In this document: positions 16,901 through 25,162 of the stretch, one piece after another
Numbering within the stretch: the first letter of the stretch is position 1
How the letters are laid out: each line of letters starts with the position of its first letter
DNA from: Litorimonas sp964414555
Lineage (GTDB): Bacteria > Pseudomonadota > Alphaproteobacteria > Caulobacterales > Maricaulaceae
Assembly: GCA_964414555.1 (NCBI GenBank)
Contig: CAYPWW010000004.1
Coordinates: 5,416 to 69,415 of the forward strand
Direction: 5' to 3'
DNA length: 64,000 nucleotides
Notes under the pieces: generated by a model
Told to the model about the DNA's origin: nothing
Database searches by the model: none
The model's input: only the letters and a program-made list of their open reading frames with translations
Translations under genes and position numbers: made by a program

Positions 16901-18865
16901 ATGATGAAATCTGTCCTGCTAGCTACGTCTTTCCTTGCGCTCGGCGCACTTGTTACGGGCTGTGCCTCGACCGCACAGGGCCAAAAGACCAGCGCCTTGA
17001 TGACCTCTGTTCCAACGGAATCATTGCAGACAGAGGTTCCTGCGGGTGGGGTGCTGGCGGTTATCCGATATCCGGCCGTCGTCGATACAAAGGCGCAGGA
17101 CGCGTTTCGCCGCGCCTATGCGACACGTGCGATCGGCGGCAAGGCGGGCTCAGGTACGATTAACAGCGCCGAAGCCGGAGCGATTGCCGACGGTGCCGTT
17201 GTAAAATCGAATTACTTTGCGCTCTCGCTTTATAAAGAACTCGCCGCGCGCTTGCCGGAGCATGCTGTGCTGCTCTCGCCGCATGCTGTGACACTGGACG
17301 CCGGCGGCAGTTTGACGTCAGAGCCGATCACACAGGCGGAAAGTCTGGCCAGTGTCGTGGCGATTGATTTCGCGACCTATTCCCATCCCGATACGGATAA
17401 GATGATGGGCAAAGCGCCGCAGACCTTTGGCGATCTGATTACCCCGCTCGTGACCGTACGGACCGACCACCGTGCGGCCGCGCCGACGCAAGGCGTGTTG
17501 CTCGCCTCACGTCCACTCTTGACGCGCGCCGCTGCGGAAGGTCGCGAAAATGCGCTTGAGACGATTGCGGCTTTACAGGGCGGTGATCTTGCGCCCGTTA
17601 CGCCAGAACTCGATTTCGTCTCGTACATCACGAATGATACGCCAGCATCTGTTTCGACCAGCGGACTTGGCAAGGGCGTAGCCGACAATGCCGCCATGAG
17701 CTTACCAGTCGAGAAAATTCGCTTTTCCAAAACGGATATGCAGGCGCTGAAAACCGCAACAGATGGATCCGTCGATCCGTTAGATGATGTCTACACAGAG
17801 CCGCTTGCCGCGCGGATCGTGGCCATCTTGAATGACCTCGATACTGATCGCGCCGTGATGATGGGCAAGGCGGCCAGTGTCGCCGAATTTGACCCCAGCC
17901 TCGCCGCGCTAACCTTTGTCGGCAGTGACGACGCGGATTATGCGGCGCGCGTCAATTACGCCGAGCGCTTGTTAGAAGCGCAACGCAAATATCTTTCGGT
18001 GCAATCGCTGCGCATTTTTGATGGCGTCCATAATTCCGAAATGGGCGCGCAAGTCAGAGACCTCATCGTCTCCGAATATAATGTGCTCGAACGTCGCCGC
18101 GAATTGGCACGCAAACAAAACATGGCCACAGCTTTGGCCGTCGTCGGGGCTGTAGCGGGCGGCGTGGCAATGGGAAGTGGCTCGAATTGCGGCAATGCGC
18201 GGACACAATCCGAATATAATAATTGCGTTCGCAATAATCAGGCGAAGGCCGCCTTGGGGCAGATCGGCATCCAGAGCGCGATCTATGCCGCGACAGAGGC
18301 CGCCGCTTTGAACAGAATGTCCAAGAATGTCGGTTCTAATTACCTGACCTCTATCGTGCCTGCATTAGAGCAACAGACAACTGTCACCGTCGATCTGCTG
18401 GACTCGAACGAGACGATCACCGCTATTCGCTATGAAGATCTGCAAGCCAAATTACAGAGCCTGTATGCGTCCAAACAACGCTCGCTCGATACCGTTGCGA
18501 CCCGCTGCGCCTATCTGGACGGCGCAGGTGCGCGGACGGGAACATGGCTGGGTGTGTGTGAGGGCGGTCTTGCCAATGGCTCTGGTGCGGGGGCTTATTC
18601 GGACGGCGACGCAACCGTCGAATATTACGGATATACACGCAATGGTTTGGCTGATGGGCCGGGCCTCATGATCCGCCATGCCCCTGATGCCAGCACGTCG
18701 TATGAAGGTCAGTTCCGAGCAGGACAGCCGGATGGTGCGGTGCGCGTGTCGCAATCGGGTCAAGCCGATCGCACACGTCAGTTCTCTGCCGGGCAAGATG
18801 TCGGCGCAAGCTCTCAGGCTGCGCCGTCACCTTTTGATGGCCCGAGCCCGCTGGGAACAAACTAA
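16901..18865 (+). CDS. Large lipoprotein with C-terminal MORN-like repeats
   Basis: First gene of the vWA/ExbB-like run. The 654-residue product has a lipoprotein signal with lipobox VTGC (Cys21), a long domain without motifs I know, a glycine/alanine-rich hydrophobic stretch (VVGAVAGGVAMGSG) followed by a Cys pair in NCGNARTQSEYNNC, and a C-terminal region with MORN-like repeats (GVCEGGLANGSGAGAY, YYGYTRNGLADGPG, YEGQFRAGQPDG). The start at 16901 was chosen because TAAGGG lies seven bases upstream; the frame also allows a TTG at 16895. The stop overlaps the next ATG by one base (TAATG), so it is coupled to the following genes. It may be the outer-membrane partner of the complex (inference). 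Confidence 0.7.
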   Translation: MMKSVLLATSFLALGALVTGCASTAQGQKTSALMTSVPTESLQTEVPAGGVLAVIRYPAVVDTKAQDAFRRAYATRAIGGKAGSGTINSAEAGAIADGAVVKSNYFALSLYKELAARLPEHAVLLSPHAVTLDAGGSLTSEPITQAESLASVVAIDFATYSHPDTDKMMGKAPQTFGDLITPLVTVRTDHRAAAPTQGVLLASRPLLTRAAAEGRENALETIAALQGGDLAPVTPELDFVSYITNDTPASVSTSGLGKGVADNAAMSLPVEKIRFSKTDMQALKTATDGSVDPLDDVYTEPLAARIVAILNDLDTDRAVMMGKAASVAEFDPSLAALTFVGSDDADYAARVNYAERLLEAQRKYLSVQSLRIFDGVHNSEMGAQVRDLIVSEYNVLERRRELARKQNMATALAVVGAVAGGVAMGSGSNCGNARTQSEYNNCVRNNQAKAALGQIGIQSAIYAATEAAALNRMSKNVGSNYLTSIVPALEQQTTVTVDLLDSNETITAIRYEDLQAKLQSLYASKQRSLDTVATRCAYLDGAGARTGTWLGVCEGGLANGSGAGAYSDGDATVEYYGYTRNGLADGPGLMIRHAPDASTSYEGQFRAGQPDGAVRVSQSGQADRTRQFSAGQDVGASSQAAPSPFDGPSPLGTN

Positions 18866-19653
18866 TGCGCGCGATCCTTCTGACAGCCGTGCTGAGCGCA
18901 CTGCCGCTGACCGTTGCGGCACAGGACATCCCTGCGCCTGCGCAAAATCAATCCGTTTGCTTGGACCGCATGGCCGAGTTCCCGACGGATGACCCTGTCG
19001 CGCGCTATCAGTTTTTCAAGCTCGTCTCTGAAACAGCTGTTGGTGCGGATATGGGCGCCCAGGCTATGCTGAACCATTATGGCCAACCCGCCGTGGAACC
19101 GGGCACGCCTGTTTTGTCCGTGATCGAAGACATCGCCAATCCTGTCCTGCGCCAAGCCGCGCCAGAGATCATTGTGGCGTCTACAAATTATCTCGTCGGT
19201 TTCGCCCAATCCTGCGACGCGTTTATTACGGGTCAAACGGATAGCTTGCTCGCCTTTGATGCGACGCTCGCTGACCCAGAATTTAACGCCCTGATTTCCG
19301 AGGACGCTTTGTTCCTGCGCCAGATTTTATCCGAGAGTTTGGACCGTTTGGGCGCAAGCTCTGATGCGACCCATGCGGGTGCGGCGGCTCGCTACTCGGC
19401 CTCGCTTGTCAGCCAGCGCGACGCGGTAGAATTCGCAGCTTTTGATGCAGAAATCGCAGAGCTGGAAACGCTCTTTATGGATGATCTCGATGGGCGTCTC
19501 GCACGGTCGAATGATGTCATTAATTCGGAGATGGACCGCGAGCTTCTGGGTGACAGCGTGCAACTCTCGACGGATATGAACGAGGCCGCGCGCAAGCGAC
19601 ATAAGGAAGAGCGGCTGTACCGCCTCATCCGTATTTTTGGGGGCGGCTACTAG
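18865..19653 (+). CDS. Secreted helical protein of unknown function
   Basis: Not recognised. The 262-residue product has a Sec signal peptide (LTAVLSALPLTVAAQD, likely cut after AA) and a mature part that reads as mostly helical, with two widely spaced Cys (in SVCLDR and QSCDAF) that could pair in the periplasm. The C-terminus is basic (KRHKEERLYRLIRIFGGGY). It starts inside the stop of the upstream lipoprotein gene and ends seven bases before the first vWA gene, so it belongs to the same operon and is probably a periplasmic component of the same machine. Confidence 0.65.
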   Translation: MRAILLTAVLSALPLTVAAQDIPAPAQNQSVCLDRMAEFPTDDPVARYQFFKLVSETAVGADMGAQAMLNHYGQPAVEPGTPVLSVIEDIANPVLRQAAPEIIVASTNYLVGFAQSCDAFITGQTDSLLAFDATLADPEFNALISEDALFLRQILSESLDRLGASSDATHAGAAARYSASLVSQRDAVEFAAFDAEIAELETLFMDDLDGRLARSNDVINSEMDRELLGDSVQLSTDMNEAARKRHKEERLYRLIRIFGGGY

Positions 19654-19659
19654 TCTCCC

Positions 19660-20613
19660 ATGCGAGCAAAGCGGCGCTCCATCGCAGTCTTTTCTATCTC
19701 GGCGCTGGACCTGTTCGCAGCGGCGTTGGGCGCGTTTATCTTGATCGTGTTGGTGCTGTTTCCCTTCTATAAATTGGGCGGCACAGATGTGTCGATGGAG
19801 GAGCTGGAAGAGCAAGTCCGCAAGCGCCGCTTTGCGGCCGAGAGCGTCCGCACCGACATGTCCGTTATCCGCGCACTGCAAGCGGAAATCCGTTTATTAG
19901 ATAAGCAATATCTGACGACGCAAACCGAGATGAGCGAGACGGAGGCGCGGCTGCAAGAGGTGTTGAAACAAACGGCAGAAGTCGAAATTCCCGACCCGCA
20001 GCCCCAGCCCGAACCTATTCCTGACCCGACGCCCACGCCGACCCCGGAACCGCCAGAGCCACCGCGCTCGATTAATCGCGGCGTCGAGTTTTCCATTTTG
20101 GGACTGGCAACAGATCGAAAGAATGTTGCCATTGTTGTTGATATGTCCGGCTCTATGCGGGCGCATCGAGGGAAGGTCACGCAAGCGCTGAATGAAATCC
20201 TGTCTCAGATGAAACCCGATAATCGATTTGTGATTGTTGGCTATCGCGGCGGGCCGACCTTTGACAGTTTCCCCTCCAATGGACAGCTCACCCGCGCTGA
20301 TGCGGGTACGATTTCTCGCGCGCGCGGGTTTGTCGACGGCTTGCCCAGCCGATTTGGCGGCGGAACGCCAACGCAAAATGCGATGATCCGGACGTTGAAC
20401 CTGCGCCCCGAAGCGATTATCCTGATCTCAGATGGTGCGCCGGATGACGGCAGTCCCGGCGAGATCGTGCGCAATGTTACCAATCGGAACAGAGGTCGCG
20501 CGGAAATCCATACCGTCGCGATCGGGGATTATACGTCGGATAAAAAACTAACGGTTTTCTTGCAGGAACTCGCCAATCGCAATCGCGGCGACTTCGTGGG
20601 ACGGTCGCGATGA
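19660..20613 (+). CDS. ExbD/MotB-like membrane anchor fused to von Willebrand A domain (intact MIDAS)
   Basis: The 317-residue product has a short basic N-terminus and one membrane helix (about 14-36) whose start, ISALDLFAAALGAF, carries Asp17 where ExbD/TolR/MotB proteins carry their proton-binding Asp. A coiled coil (about 44-105), a Pro-rich linker (111-136) and a periplasmic vWA domain (about 140-317) follow. The metal site looks complete: Asp161-x-Ser163-x-Ser165 (DMSGS), Thr236 (GGGTPTQ) and Asp258 (ISDGAPDD). It overlaps the next, paralogous gene by four bases and lies two genes upstream of an ExbB-like gene. A stator partner whose periplasmic ligand-binding domain is a vWA domain is my inference from this architecture. 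Confidence 0.75.
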   Translation: MRAKRRSIAVFSISALDLFAAALGAFILIVLVLFPFYKLGGTDVSMEELEEQVRKRRFAAESVRTDMSVIRALQAEIRLLDKQYLTTQTEMSETEARLQEVLKQTAEVEIPDPQPQPEPIPDPTPTPTPEPPEPPRSINRGVEFSILGLATDRKNVAIVVDMSGSMRAHRGKVTQALNEILSQMKPDNRFVIVGYRGGPTFDSFPSNGQLTRADAGTISRARGFVDGLPSRFGGGTPTQNAMIRTLNLRPEAIILISDGAPDDGSPGEIVRNVTNRNRGRAEIHTVAIGDYTSDKKLTVFLQELANRNRGDFVGRSR

Positions 20614-21593
20614 AGCGCCGCAATAGCCGCCAGATCGAAGTCTTCTCCATGTCTGCGATTGACTTGTTCGCCGCCGCTATGGGCGCCTTTGCGTTACTGG
20701 CAATTATCCTGCTTCCTTATTACCAGAATGAACTGCGCGAGAAGACGCCAGACAACGCCATTGCAGAACTGCTCCGTGCCGCACAGGACAGCTCTGTCGA
20801 GACCGAAGAAAAACGAAAGGCTCTAGAGGCCAAGCGCTCGGCCCAAGCCCGCAATGTTAGCGATATAAAATCTGAGGCCACGGAACTTCTGGAACGCCTG
20901 CGAGCGGCAGAGGCAACCTTGTTGGAAAAACAAGCTGCCGCGACCCCACCGCCCGCCGTTGTGACGCCCGAACCTGTCGCGGAAGAACCGGGTCCGACAC
21001 CTGAACCTGCAACCGTCTCTTTCCGCTTTCTGGGCATGAAAACCAAAGCTGATGACGTTGTGATTGCCGTGGATATGAGCCGCTGTATGGGCGGGCATGA
21101 GGCGAGCGTGAACCGCGCAGTTGAACGGATTGTCTCGTCGTTGCAGGACAATCATGCCGTTAAAGTTGTCGGCTTTCAGCAAACCGATGCCGGCCCGCGA
21201 ATTCGCCAATGGCCCAGCTCTGGCAGTTTGCGTCAGATCAATGCGGGCGGGACAAAAACCGCCGCGATTGATTTCACGAAGGGCCTGACGCGACAGCTAG
21301 GTGGCTCTGCTTCTATGCTGGATGCGTTTGACAAAATGCTGGCGGGTCCGGGGCAGGCGATCTTCCTTGTCTCTGATGGTCTCCCCAATCCGCGCGCGAA
21401 CAATGGATTATCACCGGAACGCCTCATCGCAGAGATCACGCGCCGAAATGCAGGTCGCAAGGAAATCCATTCCGTCGTCGTCGGAAATTACTTCGACTTT
21501 CGTGGCACGGTCGAATTCATGGAACGCCTCGCAGGCCAAAACGGCGGAGATTTCATGGCGCTGGCCTCGACCTCATCCGGCGTGTGTGATTAG
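20610..21593 (+). CDS. Paralogous ExbD/MotB-like vWA protein with degenerate MIDAS
   Basis: The 327-residue product is built like the preceding one: basic N-terminus, membrane helix starting MSAIDLFAAAMGAF with Asp18, coiled coil (about 45-108), Pro/Glu-rich linker (112-134) and vWA domain (about 136-320). The metal site is altered: the second Ser of DxSxS is Cys (Asp155-Met-Ser157-Arg-Cys159) and the Thr is Ser (GGSASM, Ser233), while Asp256 (VSDGLPNP) is kept. Metal binding may be weakened or lost. ExbD, TolR and MotB act as dimers inside their channel pentamer, so these two paralogues may form a heterodimer with one working and one altered metal site (inference). It starts within the stop of its paralogue (ATGA). 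Confidence 0.72.
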   Translation: MKRRNSRQIEVFSMSAIDLFAAAMGAFALLAIILLPYYQNELREKTPDNAIAELLRAAQDSSVETEEKRKALEAKRSAQARNVSDIKSEATELLERLRAAEATLLEKQAAATPPPAVVTPEPVAEEPGPTPEPATVSFRFLGMKTKADDVVIAVDMSRCMGGHEASVNRAVERIVSSLQDNHAVKVVGFQQTDAGPRIRQWPSSGSLRQINAGGTKTAAIDFTKGLTRQLGGSASMLDAFDKMLAGPGQAIFLVSDGLPNPRANNGLSPERLIAEITRRNAGRKEIHSVVVGNYFDFRGTVEFMERLAGQNGGDFMALASTSSGVCD

Positions 21594-21602
21594 GAGTAAG
21601 TT

Positions 21603-22409
21603 ATGAAAATTGATTTCATCAGACGGCTATTCGTATTTCTCGTTGCCATTGTCGGCGCGATTGTCACAATCGGTATAATCCGACTGCTGGCCAGTCCGGG
21701 CTTGCAAGAAATTCTGCTGGATGCGGACGCAGATTTTTGGCCGTTCACCGTGCAGAACGTTATGTGGGTCGCGCTGTTCATCGGCTTCGGTGAGCTATTC
21801 CTGCGCTGGTCCGCCGCCAGTGATGAGCAGAACCAGCTCAAGCGCGGTTACTTGCCGACCGACGGTCGCGCGCTGAACCCCGATGTGTTGGGCCGGATCA
21901 AGACGGGCATATCCGAGCGCCGCTTTGGCCTCGATGCGTTTCTGCCGCGTATGATTAGCCGCACGATCGATCAATACCGGATGAGCGGGAATGAGGATCA
22001 GGCGATCTCTGTCCTAAATTCCAGTCTTGAGCTTTACATGCATGAGATCGATTTGCGCTATTCCATGCTGCGCTATCTGACGTGGTTGATTCCGTCGCTT
22101 GGCTTTATCGGGACGGTCATGGGCATCATGTTTGCCCTGCAATATGCGGGCGTGCCGGCCAATGCCGAAGCCGATGATTTTCTCTATCAAGTGACGTCGC
22201 GTTTGGGCGTGGCCTTTACGACGACGCTCCTCGCGCTGGTCATGTCCGCCGTCTTGGTCTTGATCCAGAGCCTCGTCCAAAACAAAGAAGAACGCGCCTT
22301 GAATGAAGCCGGACAATATTGTCTCGACAATTTGATCCTGCGCCTCGGTGACGGGCCAGATGCCGTTGTGGTTAGTGAGGGCGTCGATGCGAAAGCCTTT
22401 TCAACATGA
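21603..22409 (+). CDS. MotA/TolQ/ExbB-like proton channel subunit
   Basis: The 268-residue inner-membrane protein has four hydrophobic segments: about 8-29, 48-68, 157-182 and 200-224. The last two carry the family hallmarks: PSLGFIGTVMGIMFAL, equivalent to the GLLGTVxGI segment of ExbB/TolQ, and GVAFTTTLLALVMSAV, equivalent to the AFxTTxxGL segment. A cytoplasmic loop separates segments 2 and 3. Such proteins form pentamers around a dimer of ExbD/MotB-type partners and use proton flow to do work in the periplasm. The only candidate partners nearby are the two vWA proteins encoded just upstream. AGGAG lies before the ATG; the 3' end overlaps the next gene by four bases. Confidence 0.82.
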   Translation: MKIDFIRRLFVFLVAIVGAIVTIGIIRLLASPGLQEILLDADADFWPFTVQNVMWVALFIGFGELFLRWSAASDEQNQLKRGYLPTDGRALNPDVLGRIKTGISERRFGLDAFLPRMISRTIDQYRMSGNEDQAISVLNSSLELYMHEIDLRYSMLRYLTWLIPSLGFIGTVMGIMFALQYAGVPANAEADDFLYQVTSRLGVAFTTTLLALVMSAVLVLIQSLVQNKEERALNEAGQYCLDNLILRLGDGPDAVVVSEGVDAKAFST

Positions 22410-23950
22410 CCGACGATTGGAAAGCTCCACATGAGCGGGATGCGTTTGCTGTGCGCGATGAACGTGCGCCGCTTGGCAAATGGTTCGTTGGATTTCTGGC
22501 GTTACTACTGGTCGCGATTGGTGCGATCTGGCTGGCGTCGAAAGTCGTCATTGCTGATGACGTTCCGACGATTGAGCGTGCAGAAAAAGCTGACACGCCA
22601 GATCCAGAAAAACCACAAGCGCCAAAATCCGCTGATGATGAAGCGTGGGTCAAAGCGCTGGAGACCGATACGCTAGAGGGCTACCGCGCCTATCTCGCCG
22701 CTTTTCCAAATGGTCGCCACGTCGAGGATGCCCAGCGCTTAATTAATGAGTTTGACGACAAGGCCTGGGCCGTCGCCGAGGAACGCTATACGATTGCGGG
22801 CTATGAGGATTATCTGGAGGCTTGGCCAGAAGGCCTACACGCGAATGAAGCGCGCGAACGTATCGCCGCGATCAAAGCCGAGGAAGAAGCGCGTCGGAAG
22901 AACGCCGAAGAGGCCGCTCGCCAAGAAGCCGCTGCATGGAAATCTGCCGCCGAGACGAATACGATTCCCGCCTATGAGGGCTATCTCTCCAAATTCCCCA
23001 GCGGTAAAAATGCCCCCGAGGCGCAGTCCCGTATTGATCGTTTGCGCGCGACCCAAGCGGATGAGGCGGCGTGGACCGTGGCCAAAACCTCGAACACCGC
23101 CGATGCCTACCAGCAATACCTGACGAGCTTTCCGCAAGGGGCGCATGTCGCCGAAGCGATTGCCGCCATTGAAAATCTCCGCCCCTCGGCGGGCAAGACC
23201 TTTAAGGACTGCGCGACCTGTCCGACGATGGTCAGCCTGCCGGCTGGCACGGCGGAACTCGGCGCGTCTAATGCGGATGGTGCGGCCCGCGCGAATGAGA
23301 AACCTGCGCGACCTGTGACCTTCACCAATATGTTCGCGATCGGCGTGACGGAAGTGACCTTTGCCGAATACGGCGAGTGTGTGTCGGCGGGCGGTTGCAA
23401 AGGTTTGCCATCAGACAATGGCTGGGGCGGCGCTAATCGCCCCGTTATTAATGTCAGCTGGTCCGACGCCGTGGCTTACGCACAGTGGTTGTCCAATACG
23501 ACGGGTAAGTCTTACGCCCTGCCATCTGGCGCGCAGTGGGAATATGCGGCGCGCGGCGGGGACACCGGCATTTATCCGGGCGGCTCGACTGCGGCGCTCT
23601 GTGCCTTTGCCAATGGCGCGTCTGCCGAATCTGGCCTTGGTTGGGCCAATGCGGACTGCACAGACCCGGCGGCAGATCGTACGACGCCTGCGGGGATGCT
23701 GTCGGCGAATAAATTCGGGACGAAAGATATGATCGGCAATGTTGCGGAATGGGTGCTGGATTGTAACACGCTGAACCTCCGCGATGCGCCTGTCGACGGT
23801 AGTGCGGATCAGCGGGGGTCATGTAACCAACGCGTTGTGCGCGGCGGGTCTTGGTTCTCTGGCCCAGCGGACTTGCGCTATGCGGCGCGACTGGTGCAAC
23901 GCCGCGGCGACAGCAATGATTTCACAGGTTTCCGGGTCGTTCGAAACTGA
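22406..23950 (+). CDS. Membrane-anchored SUMF1/FGE-like protein with four WxxA/YLxxFP repeats
   Basis: The 514-residue product has a cytoplasmic N-terminus, one membrane helix (about 26-47), then four helical repeats of the form W-x2-A...Y-x2-YL-x2-FP-x-G (about 78-117, 118-157, 175-214, 219-257) with a charged coiled segment between the second and third. The C-terminal domain (about 267-514) has the formylglycine-generating-enzyme/C-type-lectin fold signatures: CPTMVSLPAG, GVTEVTFAEY, PVINVSWSDAVAYAQWLS, LPSGAQWEYAARGG, NVAEWVLDC, RVVRGGSW and a final FTGFRVVRN. The Cys pair used by true FGE in its GGSW...C..CR region is absent, so catalysis on sulfatases is unlikely; ligand binding is more plausible. 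Coupled to the channel gene by an ATGA overlap. Confidence 0.78.
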   Translation: MTDDWKAPHERDAFAVRDERAPLGKWFVGFLALLLVAIGAIWLASKVVIADDVPTIERAEKADTPDPEKPQAPKSADDEAWVKALETDTLEGYRAYLAAFPNGRHVEDAQRLINEFDDKAWAVAEERYTIAGYEDYLEAWPEGLHANEARERIAAIKAEEEARRKNAEEAARQEAAAWKSAAETNTIPAYEGYLSKFPSGKNAPEAQSRIDRLRATQADEAAWTVAKTSNTADAYQQYLTSFPQGAHVAEAIAAIENLRPSAGKTFKDCATCPTMVSLPAGTAELGASNADGAARANEKPARPVTFTNMFAIGVTEVTFAEYGECVSAGGCKGLPSDNGWGGANRPVINVSWSDAVAYAQWLSNTTGKSYALPSGAQWEYAARGGDTGIYPGGSTAALCAFANGASAESGLGWANADCTDPAADRTTPAGMLSANKFGTKDMIGNVAEWVLDCNTLNLRDAPVDGSADQRGSCNQRVVRGGSWFSGPADLRYAARLVQRRGDSNDFTGFRVVRN

Positions 23951-24008
23951 TCCAAGGCTGAAGCCTCTGTTCATGGCGCGCTCAGGCAAAATCTGCTATG
24001 GCATAGCC

Positions 24009-25160
24009 ATGATGATACGCGCTCTAACCGTTTCGCTCCTTCTTGGCGTTTTCGCGACCCCTGCCTTTGCGCAGGATTCGACGCAGACGAACCCGAATAC
24101 GACACAGACAGATCGATCTGAGGAAGACTATCGTAACTCTAAGAAAAAGCGCGATAGCGGCGATATTTTTGAAGATCTGATTACAAATCCGAATGGCACA
24201 GGTAGCGGCGGAATTTGGGGCGGAGAGGTCAAAGCCATTGACCGCTTACCTGCTGACTCACGCCGTCATCTGAACAAACGCCGCGCAGTCGCCATGGCAG
24301 GCGCAGGTGTAGGTGAGCCCATTGATGCGGCCTATGAGCCATCAGATGAGGCAAAAACCGACCCGACGCTGGAAGCCGATGAGCGCGCCGCGTGGGAAGA
24401 AATGATGGAAGAGGCGAATTCTGGCATGGGGGCCGGGACAGGTACGACGCCCGGCCAAGGCCAAGGCCAAGGAACTGGACAAGACGCAGGGCAGGGCGGA
24501 CAGCCTGGCGCTGGACAACAGGGCACCGGCCAATCAAGCAGCGGCCAAGGTCAACAGTCTGGCCAGCCGTCCGGGCAACAGCAAGGTCAGGGTCAATCGC
24601 CTGCTGGCAGCACAGCTGGCAGTTCGCGCAACACATCGCCATTACGGGGCGGGTCGAGCACGTCGGCCTCGGATATTTTAAGCCGGATCAAGGGTCGTGC
24701 GCCCTCTGGTGGTGGCGCGGGCCAAGGTCAAACATCTGGTCAGCAAGCTGGCACGGGTTCCTCGCCAAGCGGGCAGCCGAGTGGTCAAGTTGGTCAGGGT
24801 CAAACGCAGGGTGCACAGCCCGGTAGCCAACAAGGTCAAGGTCAGAGCCAAAACCAGATCCAAAACCAAAGCCAAGATCAGGGCCAGGGTCAAGGTCAAG
24901 GACAAGCTCAGCAAGACGGCGCTGATGCGGGAGACGCACAGGCTTCGTCTGACGCAGCGGCTCAAGGTCAAGCGCAGGCCGAAGGCGATGCCGCTGCGCA
25001 AGCCGCAGCTGAAGCGCAAGGCACCAACACGGCGGCCGAGGCCGCAGCTCACGCAGAGACCATGTCCCCGCTAGAGCGGCTGAAGCGCACGCCTGTTGAG
25101 ACAAAGCCAACAGGCGGTCAATCCAGTGCAGCAGATTATCTGAAGCGCAAAAAAGACTAA
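24009..25160 (+). CDS. Secreted Gln/Gly-rich low-complexity protein
   Basis: Not recognised. The 383-residue product has a clear signal peptide (RALTVSLLLGVFATPAFAQD, cut after AFA), a short charged N-terminal region containing a DIFEDLITNPNGTGSGGIWG segment, then a long region built of Gln, Gly, Ser and Ala (GQGQGQGTGQ-type repeats, about bases 24430-25060), ending in the charged tail SAADYLKRKKD. The start at 24009 was chosen for the signal peptide; the frame is open upstream into the preceding gene. The repeat region is likely unstructured and the DNA repeats could vary in length. It follows the FGE-like gene by 58 bases on the same strand and probably belongs to the same run. Confidence 0.65.
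   Translation: MMIRALTVSLLLGVFATPAFAQDSTQTNPNTTQTDRSEEDYRNSKKKRDSGDIFEDLITNPNGTGSGGIWGGEVKAIDRLPADSRRHLNKRRAVAMAGAGVGEPIDAAYEPSDEAKTDPTLEADERAAWEEMMEEANSGMGAGTGTTPGQGQGQGTGQDAGQGGQPGAGQQGTGQSSSGQGQQSGQPSGQQQGQGQSPAGSTAGSSRNTSPLRGGSSTSASDILSRIKGRAPSGGGAGQGQTSGQQAGTGSSPSGQPSGQVGQGQTQGAQPGSQQGQGQSQNQIQNQSQDQGQGQGQGQAQQDGADAGDAQASSDAAAQGQAQAEGDAAAQAAAEAQGTNTAAEAAAHAETMSPLERLKRTPVETKPTGGQSSAADYLKRKKD
24430..25060 (+). repeat. Coding low-complexity CAAGGT-type repeats
   Basis: Imperfect tandem repeats of GGTCAA/GGCCAA/GGACAA units encode Gly-Gln stretches inside the secreted protein gene. The densest copies lie near 24460-24480, 24540-24600 and 24830-24910. Confidence 0.7.
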
Positions 25161-25162
25161 TC

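Noticed and set aside
22406..23950. True sulfatase-activating FGE
   Set aside because: The Cys pair expected in the GGSW...C..CR region is absent and no sulfatase gene is near.
24430..25060. CRISPR-like repeats
   Set aside because: The repeats are short, irregular, in frame and without spacers; they code for Gln-Gly tracts.
16901..25160. The channel operon as a Zorya defence system
   Set aside because: There is an ExbB/ZorA-like protein, but no OmpA-type ZorB, no helicase and no ZorC/ZorE-like gene, and base composition does not differ from the neighbours.
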